Positions 28,165 to 36,066 of a DNA stretch of 39,868 nucleotides are shown in pieces (position 1 is the stretch's first letter; every line of letters starts with the position of its first letter). Made by a program: the position numbers and the translations under genes. This DNA is from Alphaproteobacteria bacterium (GTDB lineage: Bacteria > Pseudomonadota > Alphaproteobacteria > Rhizobiales > Xanthobacteraceae), in the NCBI GenBank assembly GCA_016869215.1, contig VGEP01000039.1, forward strand, positions 1 through 39,868, read 5' to 3'. The notes beneath the pieces are model-generated. The model was given only the letters and a program-made list of their open reading frames with translations. It was not told where the DNA came from and did no database searches.

Positions 28165-29769
28165 ATGATCGCGACCTTCCAGATCCTGCTGTTTTTTCTC
28201 GCGGTCCTCGTCATCGTCGCGCTGATCGCCGAGCGCCTGAAAATGGCGCCGTCGATCCTGCTGGTGCTTGCGGGCGTGGCGCTCGCCTTCGTCCCCGGCC
28301 TGCCGCGCATCAACCTGTCGCCCGAGTTCGTGCTCTACCTGCTGCTGCCGCCGTTGATCTATTCCGCGGGCGTGGCGATGAGCTGGCGCGAGTTCCGCTA
28401 CAACCTGAGGCCGATCGCGCTGCTCGCCTTCGGCTGCGTGGTGTTCACCACCTGCGCGGTCGCGGCCGCGCTGCATTACGTGCTCGGCTGGCAATGGGGC
28501 GTCGCCTTCGTGCTCGGCGCAATCGTGGCGCCGCCCGACGTCGTGGCGCCGCTTGCGGTGGCGCGCCGGCTGAGACTGCCGCGCCGGCTGCTGGTGGTGC
28601 TCGAAGGCGAGGGCCTCGCCAACGACGCCACCGCGCTCATTCTCTACCGCTTCGCCGTCGCCGCGGTGTCGATGGGCGTGTTCTCGCTGCCGCAGGCCGC
28701 GGCCACGTTCGGGCTGATCGTGGTCGGCGAGATTCTTTACGGCACCGGCGTCGGCTGGATGAGCCTCAGACTCCGTCAATGGGCGCACAACCCGCGCGCC
28801 GAGATCACGCTGTCGTTGATGACGCCCTACATCGCCTACTGGCTGCCGCTCAATCTCGGCGGCTCCGGCGTGCTGGCGACCGTCGCCGCGGGGCTCTACG
28901 TGAGCTGGAACGGCCCGCGCCTGATCTCAGGCGCGACGCGCCTGCAGGGCATCTTCTTCTGGGATCTGATCGTCTATCTGATCGAGGGCTTCCTGTTCCT
29001 GCTCACCGGGCTGCAGGCGCGCGTGCTGTGGGAGACGGCCCAGTCGTTCTCGCTGCGCGAACTTGTCGTCGCCACACTGCTGGTGACCGCGGTCGCGATC
29101 GTGGCGCGCTTTGCCTGGGTGTTCCCAGCGGCTTACGTGCCGCGCTGGATCAGCCCGTCGCTGCGCGAGCGCGATCCGTACCCGTCGTGGCAGCTCGTCT
29201 TCATGCTGTCGTTCACCGGCGTGCGCGGCGTGGTCTCGCTCGCGGCGGCGCTGGCGATCCCGCTCACCATCGAGAACACCGACCCGTTCCCGCAGCGCGA
29301 CCTGATCCTGTTCGTCGCCTTCGGCGCGATCGTCATCACGCTGGTCGGACAGGGCCTGATGCTGCCGCTGGTGATGCGCTGGCTCAAGCTCGCAGGCGAA
29401 GGCGAGGCCGAGCAGCGGCGCGAGCGCGAGGCCGAGCTTGCGGCGCGTGCGGAGGCGATACGTGAGGCGCACCGCCACCTCGACACGGTCGCCGCCGAAC
29501 GCAAGCTCGGCGCCGCGGTGGTCGAGTTCCTGGAAGCGCGGCACCAGCACCGGCTGCGGCAGGTGCCGGCGACGATCGACGAAGCGGCCTTACGCTCGCA
29601 GCTCAACGACGGCCTGCGGCTGGAACTGATCGCAGCCGAACGCACGTTCCTTCACGACATGCTGCGGCAGGGCAAGATCACCGACGAGTCGCGGCGGCGG
29701 CTGGAACGCGAGCTGGACCTGGAGGAATCCGCGATCTTGTCCAACGGCGAAGGCGACACGCCGCTGTAG
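28165..29769 (+). CDS. Na+/H+ antiporter (CPA1 family)
   Basis: Inner-membrane cation/proton exchanger of 534 residues. About twelve transmembrane helices fill residues 1-410. Ion-site motifs are recognisable: AIVAPPDVVAPLAVARRL, where the Asp matches the transport Asp, and EGEGLANDATALIL. FTGVRGVVSLAAALAIPL is a late conserved helix. The C-terminal 120 residues are a charged, helical cytoplasmic domain (GEAEQRREREAELAARAEAI) that may regulate activity. It follows ispA after nine bases and is probably cotranscribed. A palindromic repeat begins about 13 bases after its stop. Confidence 0.92.
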   Translation: MIATFQILLFFLAVLVIVALIAERLKMAPSILLVLAGVALAFVPGLPRINLSPEFVLYLLLPPLIYSAGVAMSWREFRYNLRPIALLAFGCVVFTTCAVAAALHYVLGWQWGVAFVLGAIVAPPDVVAPLAVARRLRLPRRLLVVLEGEGLANDATALILYRFAVAAVSMGVFSLPQAAATFGLIVVGEILYGTGVGWMSLRLRQWAHNPRAEITLSLMTPYIAYWLPLNLGGSGVLATVAAGLYVSWNGPRLISGATRLQGIFFWDLIVYLIEGFLFLLTGLQARVLWETAQSFSLRELVVATLLVTAVAIVARFAWVFPAAYVPRWISPSLRERDPYPSWQLVFMLSFTGVRGVVSLAAALAIPLTIENTDPFPQRDLILFVAFGAIVITLVGQGLMLPLVMRWLKLAGEGEAEQRREREAELAARAEAIREAHRHLDTVAAERKLGAAVVEFLEARHQHRLRQVPATIDEAALRSQLNDGLRLELIAAERTFLHDMLRQGKITDESRRRLERELDLEESAILSNGEGDTPL

Positions 29770-29782
29770 ATTTCTTGTCTGA

Positions 29783-29890
29783 ACATGATCTTGTCCGACC
29801 TTCCTTCGCCCGCCGAAGCTGGCTTCGCGAAGGCGGGAAATCCGTTCCCCTCCCGGATCAAGTCCGGGACAGGCTTTTTCGGGATCATGT
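29783..29890. repeat. Palindromic intergenic element between convergent genes
   Basis: Outer ends ACATGATC (29783-29790) and GATCATGT (29883-29890) are inverted. Inside lie a hairpin TCCCGGA/TCCGGGA (29851-29869) and a longer one around CGAAGC-TGG-GCTTCG (about 29813-29827) with outer CCCGC/GCGGG pairing. It fills the gap between the antiporter stop and the stop of the next minus-strand gene, whose TAG begins one base beyond it. It may end both transcripts. Confidence 0.75.
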
Positions 29891-30235
29891 CTAGCGCGCG
29901 CCGCTCCACCACAGCTTCAGCCGCCGCCATTGCCGGCGGGCCTTGCTGGACAGCAGCGCCAGCACGATGCCGATCACCAGGATCGGCATCACGATCAGCA
30001 GCAGCCAGGCCATCGCGAAGAACGCCAGCGCAGCGATGAAACCGACGATCACCAGCCCCAGGATCAGAGCCGGAATGCTCGGGCGGCCGACATAGATGCG
30101 CTGCGTGCCGTCGGTTTCCTCGACGCGCATCCAGATACCGCCGGGCCCGCGCTCGGCACGGCTGTCCCGGCCGGGCGGGATGATCTCCGGTTCGCTGCGG
30201 GGACGCTCGGGACCTGAAGGGTGGTTCGTGGACAT
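29891..30235 (-). CDS. Small membrane protein with two hydrophobic helices, unknown function
   Basis: A 114-residue protein. The N-terminal 30 residues are Pro/Arg/Glu-rich (NHPSGPERPRSEPEIIPPG) and probably disordered in the cytoplasm. Next come a short strand region (GGIWMRVEETDGTQRIYVGR) and a long hydrophobic stretch, about 55-95, that can form two transmembrane helices, ending in a basic tail. I recognise no family by name. ATG 30235 was chosen over one 12 codons upstream, which lies in the gap after the dioxygenase. It follows the TauD-type gene on the same strand by 51 bases. Confidence 0.7.
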   Translation of the reverse strand: MSTNHPSGPERPRSEPEIIPPGRDSRAERGPGGIWMRVEETDGTQRIYVGRPSIPALILGLVIVGFIAALAFFAMAWLLLIVMPILVIGIVLALLSSKARRQWRRLKLWWSGAR

Positions 30236-30286
30236 GGCGGGTAATGTGGGTCGGCGGCCGGCCGGTGGCAACAGCGGCGCGCCGCG

Positions 30287-31168
30287 TCAGAACGGCCGCT
30301 CGCCCTTGATCGTGACGCGGTTGCCGTAGCGGGTGTGCGGCCAGTAGTCCCACATCGCGCGGTGCTGGGCGCAGCGGTTGTCCCAGAACGCGATGGCGTT
30401 CTCGGTCCAGCGGAAGCGGCACTGGAACAGCGGGTTTTCCGAGTGGTCGTAGAGATAGTTAAGGATCGCGTCGCTCTCGTCGCGCGGGATACCGACAAGG
30501 TGCGTGGTGAACCCGCGGTTGACGTAGAGCGCCTTCTTGCCGGTCACCGCGTGCGTGCGGACCACCGGATGCTCGGCGCGCGGATACTTCGGCTTGTCGG
30601 CGATGCCGTGGTTGGCGTAGAGGCCGCGATACACCGGCTCGCCGTCGTGCACCGCGTTGAGCCCTGCGAGATAGGTCTTCATGCGCTCCGACAGCGCGTC
30701 GTAGGCCGCGTACATCGAGGCGAACAGCGTGTCGCCGCCGTGCGGCGGGCACTGCTTGATGTGCAGGATCGAGCCCATCGGCGGCTCCTCGTCGCAGGAC
30801 ACGTCCGAGTGCCACCCCTCGCCGTTGGCGCGCGGCGAGTTCTTGTCGGCGTGGATTTTCATCAGCGCCGGCTCGCCCTCTTCGTGGGGCGCTGCGGGAT
30901 GGATGTGCAGCTCGCCGAACAGCCGGCCGAAGGCCAGATGCTGCTGCGGGGTGATGTGCTGATCGCGGAAGAAGATGACGAGGTTCTCGGCGAGCGCCCG
31001 ATGAATTTCGTCGAACTGGCGGTTGGTGAGCGTCTTGCCGAGATCGATGCCGGTGATCTCCGCGCCGATGATGGGCGTGAGCTTGTCGACGCCGATGGTC
31101 TCGTAGGGCGCGCCGTCGTCGACGACGTGACGGATGCGCGGGCCGTCCTTGTTGGCGATCGAGCTCAT
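30287..31168 (-). CDS. TauD/TfdA family alpha-ketoglutarate-dependent dioxygenase
   Basis: Non-haem iron oxygenase of 293 residues that couples 2-oxoglutarate decarboxylation to oxidation of a small substrate. The iron triad is His120 and Asp122 (EGWHSDVSC) and distal His269 (CAQHRAMWDYWP); Arg280 or Arg284 would bind 2-oxoglutarate. Other family segments are PIIGAEITGIDLG near the start and GGDTLFASMYAAYD. ATG 31168 has GGAGGAAAC upstream. No sulfonate transporter genes are nearby, so taurine is not supported as substrate; 2,4-D-like ethers, alkyl sulfates or other compounds are possible. Confidence 0.9.
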   Translation of the reverse strand: MSSIANKDGPRIRHVVDDGAPYETIGVDKLTPIIGAEITGIDLGKTLTNRQFDEIHRALAENLVIFFRDQHITPQQHLAFGRLFGELHIHPAAPHEEGEPALMKIHADKNSPRANGEGWHSDVSCDEEPPMGSILHIKQCPPHGGDTLFASMYAAYDALSERMKTYLAGLNAVHDGEPVYRGLYANHGIADKPKYPRAEHPVVRTHAVTGKKALYVNRGFTTHLVGIPRDESDAILNYLYDHSENPLFQCRFRWTENAIAFWDNRCAQHRAMWDYWPHTRYGNRVTIKGERPF

Positions 31169-31226
31169 GGTGTTTCCTCCGGCAGCTTTGCCCATCCTAT
31201 CCGCTTGTTGGGCAAGATTGCAGCCC

Positions 31227-31307
31227 GTAGCCCGCATGAAGCGCAAGCGGGATGCGGGCAGGTTTCGCCGCGCATTCCCGGATTGCGCTTCGCGCTATCC
31301 GGGCTAC
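31227..31307. repeat. Inverted pair of tagcccg-type repeats
   Basis: GTAGCCCGCATGAAGCGC (from 31227, to about 31258) and the region 31277-31307 ending ATCCGGGCTAC are near reverse complements and each can fold. Similar sequences occur at 33771-33838 and, as a single arm, near 33072-33100. It fills the gap between the divergent dioxygenase and MetE-like genes. Confidence 0.7.
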
Positions 31308-31338
31308 CCTTGCTGCAACCCACATGAAGGAACGCCCT

Positions 31339-32460
31339 GTGCCATCATCCGCGCAACCTCCGTTCAAGGCCGAAGTCGTCGGTTCCCTGCTGCGGCCAGC
31401 CGCGATCTTCGAGGCGCGCGACGCCCGCGCGCAAGGCCGCGCCAGCGCCGAAGAGCTTTGGGCGGTCGAAACCAAAGCGGTCGAGGATGCGGTCGCGCTC
31501 CAGCGCAGCGTTGGCCTCAAGGTCTGCACCGACGGCGAGTTCCGCCGCCGGCACTGGTTCATGGACTTCATCGAGCGCATCGACGGCGTCGGCTTCGAAG
31601 GCTCGCTGCCGACGCGGTTCCACAACGAGGGCGGCGACATCGAATTCGCGCCGCCGCGCGTGGTGGTGAACGGCAAGCTCCGCCGCTCGCAGCCGCTGTC
31701 GGTGCATCACTTCGAAGGCCTGAAACCCATCGCGGAGCGCGCAGGACTTGTGCCCAAGCAGCCGATCCCCTCGCCGACGCTGCTGCATTTTCGCGGCGGG
31801 CGCGCGGGCATCGACAGCACCGCGTATCCGGACCTGAAGGAGTTCTTCGCTGACCTCGCCAAGGTCTATCGCGAGGAGATCGCGGCGCTGTACGCCGCCG
31901 GCTGCCGCTATGTGCAGATCGACGAGACCAACCTGCCGTTTCTCTGCGACCCGAAGATGCGCGAGGGCGCCAAGGCGCGCGGCGAGGACCCGGAAGCGCT
32001 GCCGCGGACTTACGTCGCGCTGCTCAACGACTGCCTGCGCGACGTGCCGGACGACATGACCGTCGGCATCCACATGTGCCGCGGCAACCACGAGAGCGCG
32101 TGGGCCGCGGAAGGCGCCTACGATCCGGTCGCGGAGCTGGCGTTCGGCGGCATCGACGTCGACGCGCTGTTTCTGGAATACGACAGCCCGCGCGCGGGAA
32201 GCTTCGCGCCGCTGAAGTACCTCGGCAAGGGCAAGACCGCCGTGCTCGGGCTCGTGACGACGAAGAAGGGCGCGCTCGAAACCAAGGACGAGCTGAAGCG
32301 CCGGATCGACGAGGCCGCGCGCGCTACGCCGCTTTCGCAACTGGCGCTGAGCCCGCAATGCGGGTTCGCCAGCACGATCCGTGGCAATGCGCTGACGCCG
32401 GACGAGCAGAAGCGAAAGCTGGAGTTGGTGGTCGAGGTTGCGAGAGACGTTTGGGGTTGA
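31339..32460 (+). CDS. MetE C-terminal-like zinc methyltransferase (single domain)
   Basis: Homologue of the catalytic C-terminal half of cobalamin-independent methionine synthase, 373 residues, without the N-terminal half. The four zinc ligands are conserved: His245 and Cys247 (GIHMCRGNHES), Glu280 (LEYDSPRAGS) and Cys341 (LSPQCGFAST). It also has YVQIDETNLPFL and an N-terminal VVGSLLRP. Such enzymes may transfer methyl or alkyl groups to a thiol; the methyl donor and acceptor are unknown, so calling it methionine synthase would go too far. GTG 31339 was chosen because AAGGAA (31327-31332) lies six bases upstream; ATG 31324 in frame is the alternative. Confidence 0.87.
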   Translation: MPSSAQPPFKAEVVGSLLRPAAIFEARDARAQGRASAEELWAVETKAVEDAVALQRSVGLKVCTDGEFRRRHWFMDFIERIDGVGFEGSLPTRFHNEGGDIEFAPPRVVVNGKLRRSQPLSVHHFEGLKPIAERAGLVPKQPIPSPTLLHFRGGRAGIDSTAYPDLKEFFADLAKVYREEIAALYAAGCRYVQIDETNLPFLCDPKMREGAKARGEDPEALPRTYVALLNDCLRDVPDDMTVGIHMCRGNHESAWAAEGAYDPVAELAFGGIDVDALFLEYDSPRAGSFAPLKYLGKGKTAVLGLVTTKKGALETKDELKRRIDEAARATPLSQLALSPQCGFASTIRGNALTPDEQKRKLELVVEVARDVWG

Positions 32461-32506
32461 GCGACGATCGCCGCGACCGGTGAATGCAGCGATGCACGAT
32501 CCACGC

Positions 32507-32630
32507 GCTGTCATTCCGGCCGAGCGAACGAAGTGAGCGAGAGCCGGAATCCATATTCCCTGTCTCGCCATGATCGCACCATTCGTGGTTATGGATTCCG
32601 GCACTCGCTTCGCTCGGCCGGAATGACAGC
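32507..32630. repeat. Inverted pair of REP-like hairpins
   Basis: The left arm (32507-32555) and right arm (32590-32630) are reverse complements except for an eight-base insertion in the left loop. Each arm starts GCTGTCAT, has stem ATTCCGGC/GCCGGAAT, a GAGCGAAGCGAG-type loop, and ends ATCCATA. The flanks match those of 10801-10830, while the stem differs. The 34 bases between the arms show no gene. Confidence 0.9.
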
Positions 32631-32726
32631 CGAGAGGCTGTGCCTGGCGAATTAAAAGCCAACGCTCCGCAGGTCCGGGGGACTTTGTTTCGGGCGCCCG
32701 GAAAGCCCGCGTCCCTGTTTCCGTTG

Positions 32727-32907
32727 CCCCTCGAAACGAGGGGATGGAGCGCCGGGAGGCGCCAGGGCGCTGGCGAAGCGCCCTTTGGCGGACGGTTATC
32801 GGACGTCCGCCGCACGCCGAGCTTCCGGGACCCAAGTGAAGTGAGGGGATGGGGGTCCCGGGGCGCGCGGGCCCTCGGCGAAGAGCCCTGCGCCTCCCGG
32901 CGCTCCA
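32727..32907. repeat. Large branched folding element
   Basis: A perfect 18-base inverted repeat (32745-32762 with 32890-32907) would close a junction with inner hairpins: AGGGCGC/GCGCCCT (32764-32784), GGCGGAC/GTCCGCC (32787-32811), CCGGGACCC/GGGTCCCGG (32825-32861) and a bulged GGG..CTC/GAG..CCC (about 32869-32889). One more hairpin, CCCCTCG-AAA-CGAGGGG (32727-32743), stands directly outside. No reading frame here looks coding. It may be a structured RNA, a repeat element or both. Confidence 0.7.
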
Positions 32908-32990
32908 CCGGGCGCGCGTTGTCGGCGCACCCGCCCCGCTCCGTCTCCGAACGTCCCTATAGAAGACGCCCTCGAATGAGTGAGGCTGGA

Positions 32991-33018
32991 AATATTCCTA
33001 GCATTAGATAGGAATATT
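32991..33018. promoter_or_regulatory. Operator-like palindrome upstream of the HEPN-like gene
   Basis: AATATTCCTA (32991-33000) and TAGGAATATT (33009-33018) form a perfect ten-base inverted repeat with an eight-base spacer. The right arm overlaps the first two bases of the -35 box, a typical place for a repressor. The size and spacing resemble operators of small helix-turn-helix regulators. No regulator gene is next to it. Confidence 0.65.
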
Positions 33019-33044
33019 GTCAAGAGCCGAAAGTGAGATATAAA
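33017..33044 (+). promoter_or_regulatory. Sigma-70-type promoter for the HEPN-like gene
   Basis: TTGTCA (33017-33022) and TATAAA (33039-33044) are 16 bases apart, a close match to the vegetative consensus and the clearest promoter in the window. Transcription would start near 33051, leaving a leader of about 65 bases. That leader can fold through AGGCGCA (33048-33054) and TGCGCCT (33082-33088). Confidence 0.7.
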
Positions 33045-33115
33045 GTCAGGCGCAAGTGCGAAACGGCGTTTCGGATTTCGCTGCGCCTAATCCAGACTAG
33101 CGTAGGAGAGACATC

Positions 33116-33763
33116 GTGATCGGAGCACCAATTGGCGGAGCGCCGATCGGCGGCGCGCCACTCGTTTACATAATCCCAGCGGCACACACCAAAGAGGGCA
33201 AAGAACGGTTGCGGGACTACTATGAGGCGCTAGGCCGCTTCGTGGACAAGTTCTCCCGCGTCGAAGCGGCGATCACCCGCACGCTTTGGCACTACGCGAA
33301 GACGTCGCCAGAGATCGCCAAAATCGTTTTCAGTGGGGCAAAGCTTGACAGTTCGACGCAATACATCAAACAAATCGCAAAGGCGACCAACGTCAGGCAG
33401 GAATTGCGTGACGATCTAGACGACGTGTTCCAGCAACTGGGGATCATCAACGGTGTGCGGAACGGCGTGGTCCACTATGGAGCGGAGTTCGTCGCGGAAG
33501 GCAACGCGATTGTGTCGGACGCCCTGAAGGCAAAGGGTGAGCCCTACTCGTTCCCAATCTCACCCGACGCTCTCAACGACATGACGGCTGATCTCGACAA
33601 AATCATAGCTCATCTAAAAACTCAGCACCTTAACGACCACCGTAGCTATACGATCCTCGGCAATCCCATGCACTCTTCATGGCGATACAAACATCCGGTA
33701 GTGCCAAAGACACGACAAGGGAAAGCTGAAGATCGGCGCACTCAAACGCGCGATCCAAAATAG
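33116..33763 (+). CDS. HEPN-like protein of unknown function
   Basis: A 215-residue protein, by eye less GC-rich than its neighbours. After a repetitive N-terminus (GAPIGGAPIGGAP) comes a helical body: a long helix RDYYEALGRFVDKFSRVEAA, a second at SSTQYIKQIAKAT, a third ending GIINGVRNGVVHYG and a fourth DALNDMTADLDKIIAHL. Arg115-Asn116-x3-His120 fits the R-x4-H motif of HEPN domains, many of which are RNases in toxins and defence systems. This is a fold-level inference from one motif and predicted helices. GTG 33116 has AGGAGAG five bases upstream. No antitoxin-like gene lies next to it. Confidence 0.7.
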   Translation: MIGAPIGGAPIGGAPLVYIIPAAHTKEGKERLRDYYEALGRFVDKFSRVEAAITRTLWHYAKTSPEIAKIVFSGAKLDSSTQYIKQIAKATNVRQELRDDLDDVFQQLGIINGVRNGVVHYGAEFVAEGNAIVSDALKAKGEPYSFPISPDALNDMTADLDKIIAHLKTQHLNDHRSYTILGNPMHSSWRYKHPVVPKTRQGKAEDRRTQTRDPK

Positions 33764-33770
33764 CGACCTT

Positions 33771-33838
33771 GTAGCTCGCATGAAGCGGAGCGGAATTTGG
33801 ACATAGGAGCCCCGGATTTCGCTACGCTCCATCCAAGC
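33771..33838. repeat. tagcccg-type repeat pair after the HEPN-like gene
   Basis: GTAGCTCGCATGAAGCGGAG (from 33771) and CCCGGATTTCGCTACGCTCC (from 33821) are rough reverse complements and resemble the pair at 31227-31307. The element starts eight bases after the HEPN-like stop and ends nine bases before the stop of the convergent gene, so it may separate the two transcripts. Confidence 0.65.
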
Positions 33839-33847
33839 GACGCTTGC

Positions 33848-34516
33848 TTAGCCTAGTAAGAACCCCGGAAGATGCCAGGCAAGAATTGGCCCTGCAGCAA
33901 TCGAAAACTTTTCGTCATTCGTATGCGGTACGCAGAGCATTCCAATGGCGGCGCCTTCTTCATCAATGATTGGCGAACCGGACAATTGGCTATGCACTTC
34001 GACCGGCGCATTCCTCGCACTAAAAGGCGCTTCGTATAGTATCAGCTCTCGATCCATATAAGCGATGTATTCGCTCCATTGGTTGTCCTGTGTGAACAGC
34101 CAAATTCGATGATATGTCTCGACACCTTCACCTAGTCCTCTTGGTCGTCGAATTCGGTAATGATCATCCCGACCCGTTATAGTGCCGCCGGTGTATTGCG
34201 TACCCTCGTGCTCCAGTGTTTCTGGAAGCTCCATAAGAATCGCTATATTGGACACAATATCAGCGAACGTGCATATCGCAGACCGCGAAGGAGCTTCGCC
34301 GAGTCTTCCAATAATGTTCTCGTATCGGACCGTTTGGCCTGTCTCGTCATATTCAAAGGGGTGAAATTTCGGCAAGTGTGGAAGACAGCTTAGTGCAGTA
34401 ACAATTTGCCCGCCGCAGACAAAGCCGCGGCTATGTTTGCCAACCTGCACAATCGCGCGCCTTGCGCGCTCAAAATCTATTTTAGACAACGTGGAAGTGC
34501 GGCCATGCCAAGCCAT
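33848..34516 (-). CDS. Trypsin-fold protein with a degenerate catalytic triad
   Basis: A 222-residue protein, by eye lower in GC than its neighbours and without a signal peptide. It shows a chymotrypsin-like layout: GFVCGGQIVTALSCLPH where the His of TAAHC is Ser43, SNIAILMEL where the Asp of the DIAxL strand is Asn90, and VHSQLSGSPIIDEEGAAIG with the nucleophile position Ser179 kept. Loss of His and Asp suggests an inactive, binding-type protease fold. The assignment rests on motif order and spacing. It converges with the HEPN-like gene; the two may belong to one acquired islet. ATG 34516 has GGAG nine bases upstream. Confidence 0.6.
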   Translation of the reverse strand: MAWHGRTSTLSKIDFERARRAIVQVGKHSRGFVCGGQIVTALSCLPHLPKFHPFEYDETGQTVRYENIIGRLGEAPSRSAICTFADIVSNIAILMELPETLEHEGTQYTGGTITGRDDHYRIRRPRGLGEGVETYHRIWLFTQDNQWSEYIAYMDRELILYEAPFSARNAPVEVHSQLSGSPIIDEEGAAIGMLCVPHTNDEKFSIAAGPILAWHLPGFLLG

Positions 34517-34602
34517 TCAAGTTGCTCCATCACAGCAACAGCCGATCATTACAAAAATGGCTCGTCAATTGATGGATCGCGCCTACGTCGCGGCTCCCAA
34601 TA

Positions 34603-35850
34603 CTACTCCGCCGCCGTCCTCGTGCCCTGGCCATACCGCTTCTCAATATAATCCACCACCAGCTTCTGAAAATCCGCCGCCACCGTCGGCCCGCGCAGCG
34701 TCACCGCCTTCTTGCCGTCGATGAACACAGGAGCTGCCGGCGCCTCGCCCGTGCCCGGCAGCGAAATGCCGATGTCGGCGTGCTTCGACTCGCCCGGCCC
34801 GTTGACGATGCAGCCCATCACCGCGACGTTCAGCCCCTCGACGCCGGGATACTTCTTCTTCCACTCCGGCATCGACGCGATGATGAACTTCTGGATCGAG
34901 CCAGCGAGCTCCTGGAACGTGGTCGAGGTGGTGCGGCCGCAGCCGGGGCACGCCGCGACCAGCGGCACGAAGGTGCGGAAGCCCATGGTCTGCAGGATTT
35001 CCTGCGCGACCTTCACCTCCAAGGTGCGGTCGCCGCCGGGCTCGGGCGTGAGCGAGACGCGGATGGTGTCGCCGATACCCTGCTGCAGGAGAATGCCGAG
35101 CGCCGCCGACGAGGCGACGATGCCCTTCGATCCCATGCCGGCCTCGGTGAGGCCGAGGTGAATGGCGTAGTCGGAGCGGCGGCCGAGTTCCGAATAGACA
35201 CAGATCAAGTCCTGCACCGCAGACACCTTCGCCGAGAGAATAATGCGGTTGCGCGGCAGGCCGATCTCCTCGGCGCGCGCGGCCGAGAGCAGCGCGGACT
35301 GCACCATCGCCTCCTGCGTGATCTCGCGCGCCTCCTTCGGCGCGTTCGACTTCGCGTTCTGGTCCATCAGGTGCGTGAGCAATTCCTGGTCGAGCGAGCC
35401 CCAGTTGGCGCCGATGCGCACCGGCTTGTTGTGCTTGATCGCCATCTCGACGATGGCCGAAAACTGGCGGTCCTTCTTGTCCTTGAAGCCGACGTTGCCG
35501 GGGTTGATGCGGTACTTGTCCAGCGCCTCGGCGCAGCCGGGATGCTCGGCGAGCAGCTTGTGGCCGATGTAGTGGAAGTCGCCGACGATCGGCACGTTGC
35601 AGCCGATCTTGAGCAGGCGCTCCTTGATCTTCGGCACCGCGGCCGCGGCCTCATCGCGGTCCACCGTAATGCGCACGATCTCGGAGCCGGCGTTGGCCAG
35701 CGCCGCGACCTGCCGGACGGTGGAATCGACGTCCGCGGTGTCGGTGTTGGTCATCGACTGCACCACCACCGGCGCGCCGCCGCCCACCGTGACGTTGCCG
35801 ACCTGCACCGGAACCGACCGGCGGCGGGGCTGTAGGGAAGCCTCGGACAT
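34603..35850 (-). CDS. ispG: 4-hydroxy-3-methylbut-2-en-1-yl diphosphate synthase (GcpE)
   Basis: Penultimate step of the MEP isoprenoid pathway: reductive conversion of the cyclic diphosphate MEcPP to HMBPP with a 4Fe-4S cluster. The 415-residue protein has the N-terminal barrel ([20 protein letters not shown]) and the C-terminal cluster domain with ligands Cys301 and Cys304 (ACPGCGRTT), Cys347 ([11 protein letters not shown]) and Glu354. The MEP pathway feeds the substrates used by IspA, encoded 7 kb away. The gap upstream holds a pair of inverted palindromes. Confidence 0.96.
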   Translation of the reverse strand: MSEASLQPRRRSVPVQVGNVTVGGGAPVVVQSMTNTDTADVDSTVRQVAALANAGSEIVRITVDRDEAAAAVPKIKERLLKIGCNVPIVGDFHYIGHKLLAEHPGCAEALDKYRINPGNVGFKDKKDRQFSAIVEMAIKHNKPVRIGANWGSLDQELLTHLMDQNAKSNAPKEAREITQEAMVQSALLSAARAEEIGLPRNRIILSAKVSAVQDLICVYSELGRRSDYAIHLGLTEAGMGSKGIVASSAALGILLQQGIGDTIRVSLTPEPGGDRTLEVKVAQEILQTMGFRTFVPLVAACPGCGRTTSTTFQELAGSIQKFIIASMPEWKKKYPGVEGLNVAVMGCIVNGPGESKHADIGISLPGTGEAPAAPVFIDGKKAVTLRGPTVAADFQKLVVDYIEKRYGQGTRTAAE

Positions 35851-35927
35851 GGGTTACTCCTGCTCGGGAGACATATAGCCCGTCTTTCGCGACATTTTCA
35901 CCTCCCCGATCCGGGCGAAAATCCGAT

Positions 35928-36051
35928 CCCCACCCCAACCCTCCCCCTTTCAGGGGGAGGGAGCGCACGTGGCAACGCCGCGAACCGGCCGCAGTCAAGG
36001 CGCTTGCGGGACGACCTTCCTCCCCCTGAAAGGGGGAGGAATGAGGTGGGG
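35928..36051. repeat. Inverted pair of C/G-run palindromes between ispG and the EamA gene
   Basis: CCCTCCCCC/GGGGGAGGG with loop TTTCA (35939-35961) and TTCCTCCCCC/GGGGGAGGAA with loop TGAAA (36017-36041) are each palindromic. Together with their outer flanks (35928-35952 and 36027-36051) they match as reverse complements at about 20 of 25 positions. No gene lies between them. Confidence 0.75.
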
Positions 36052-36066
36052 GTCTCCGCCTTCCCC

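Noticed and set aside
26403-29465. Several long frames overlapping mtgA, ispA and the antiporter on both strands
   Set aside because: All conflict with genes bearing complete catalytic motifs, and their products are Arg/Ala/His-rich without domains.
30287-31168. Naming the dioxygenase TauD (taurine dioxygenase)
   Set aside because: The fold and iron ligands fit the wider TauD/TfdA family, but no sulfonate transport genes are nearby and substrate residues cannot be assigned.
31339-32460. Annotating the MetE-like gene as methionine synthase metE
   Set aside because: Only the C-terminal catalytic half is present, so the folate-dependent reaction cannot be assumed.
32640-33011. Open frame of about 120 codons through the branched element
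   Set aside because: The region is dominated by perfect inverted repeats and the product is Arg/Pro/Gly-rich with no domain; a fold explains the sequence better than a protein.
34406-34724. Small frames between the protease-like gene and ispG
   Set aside because: They overlap the 5' end of the protease-like gene or the 3' end of ispG and have no ribosome site or family.
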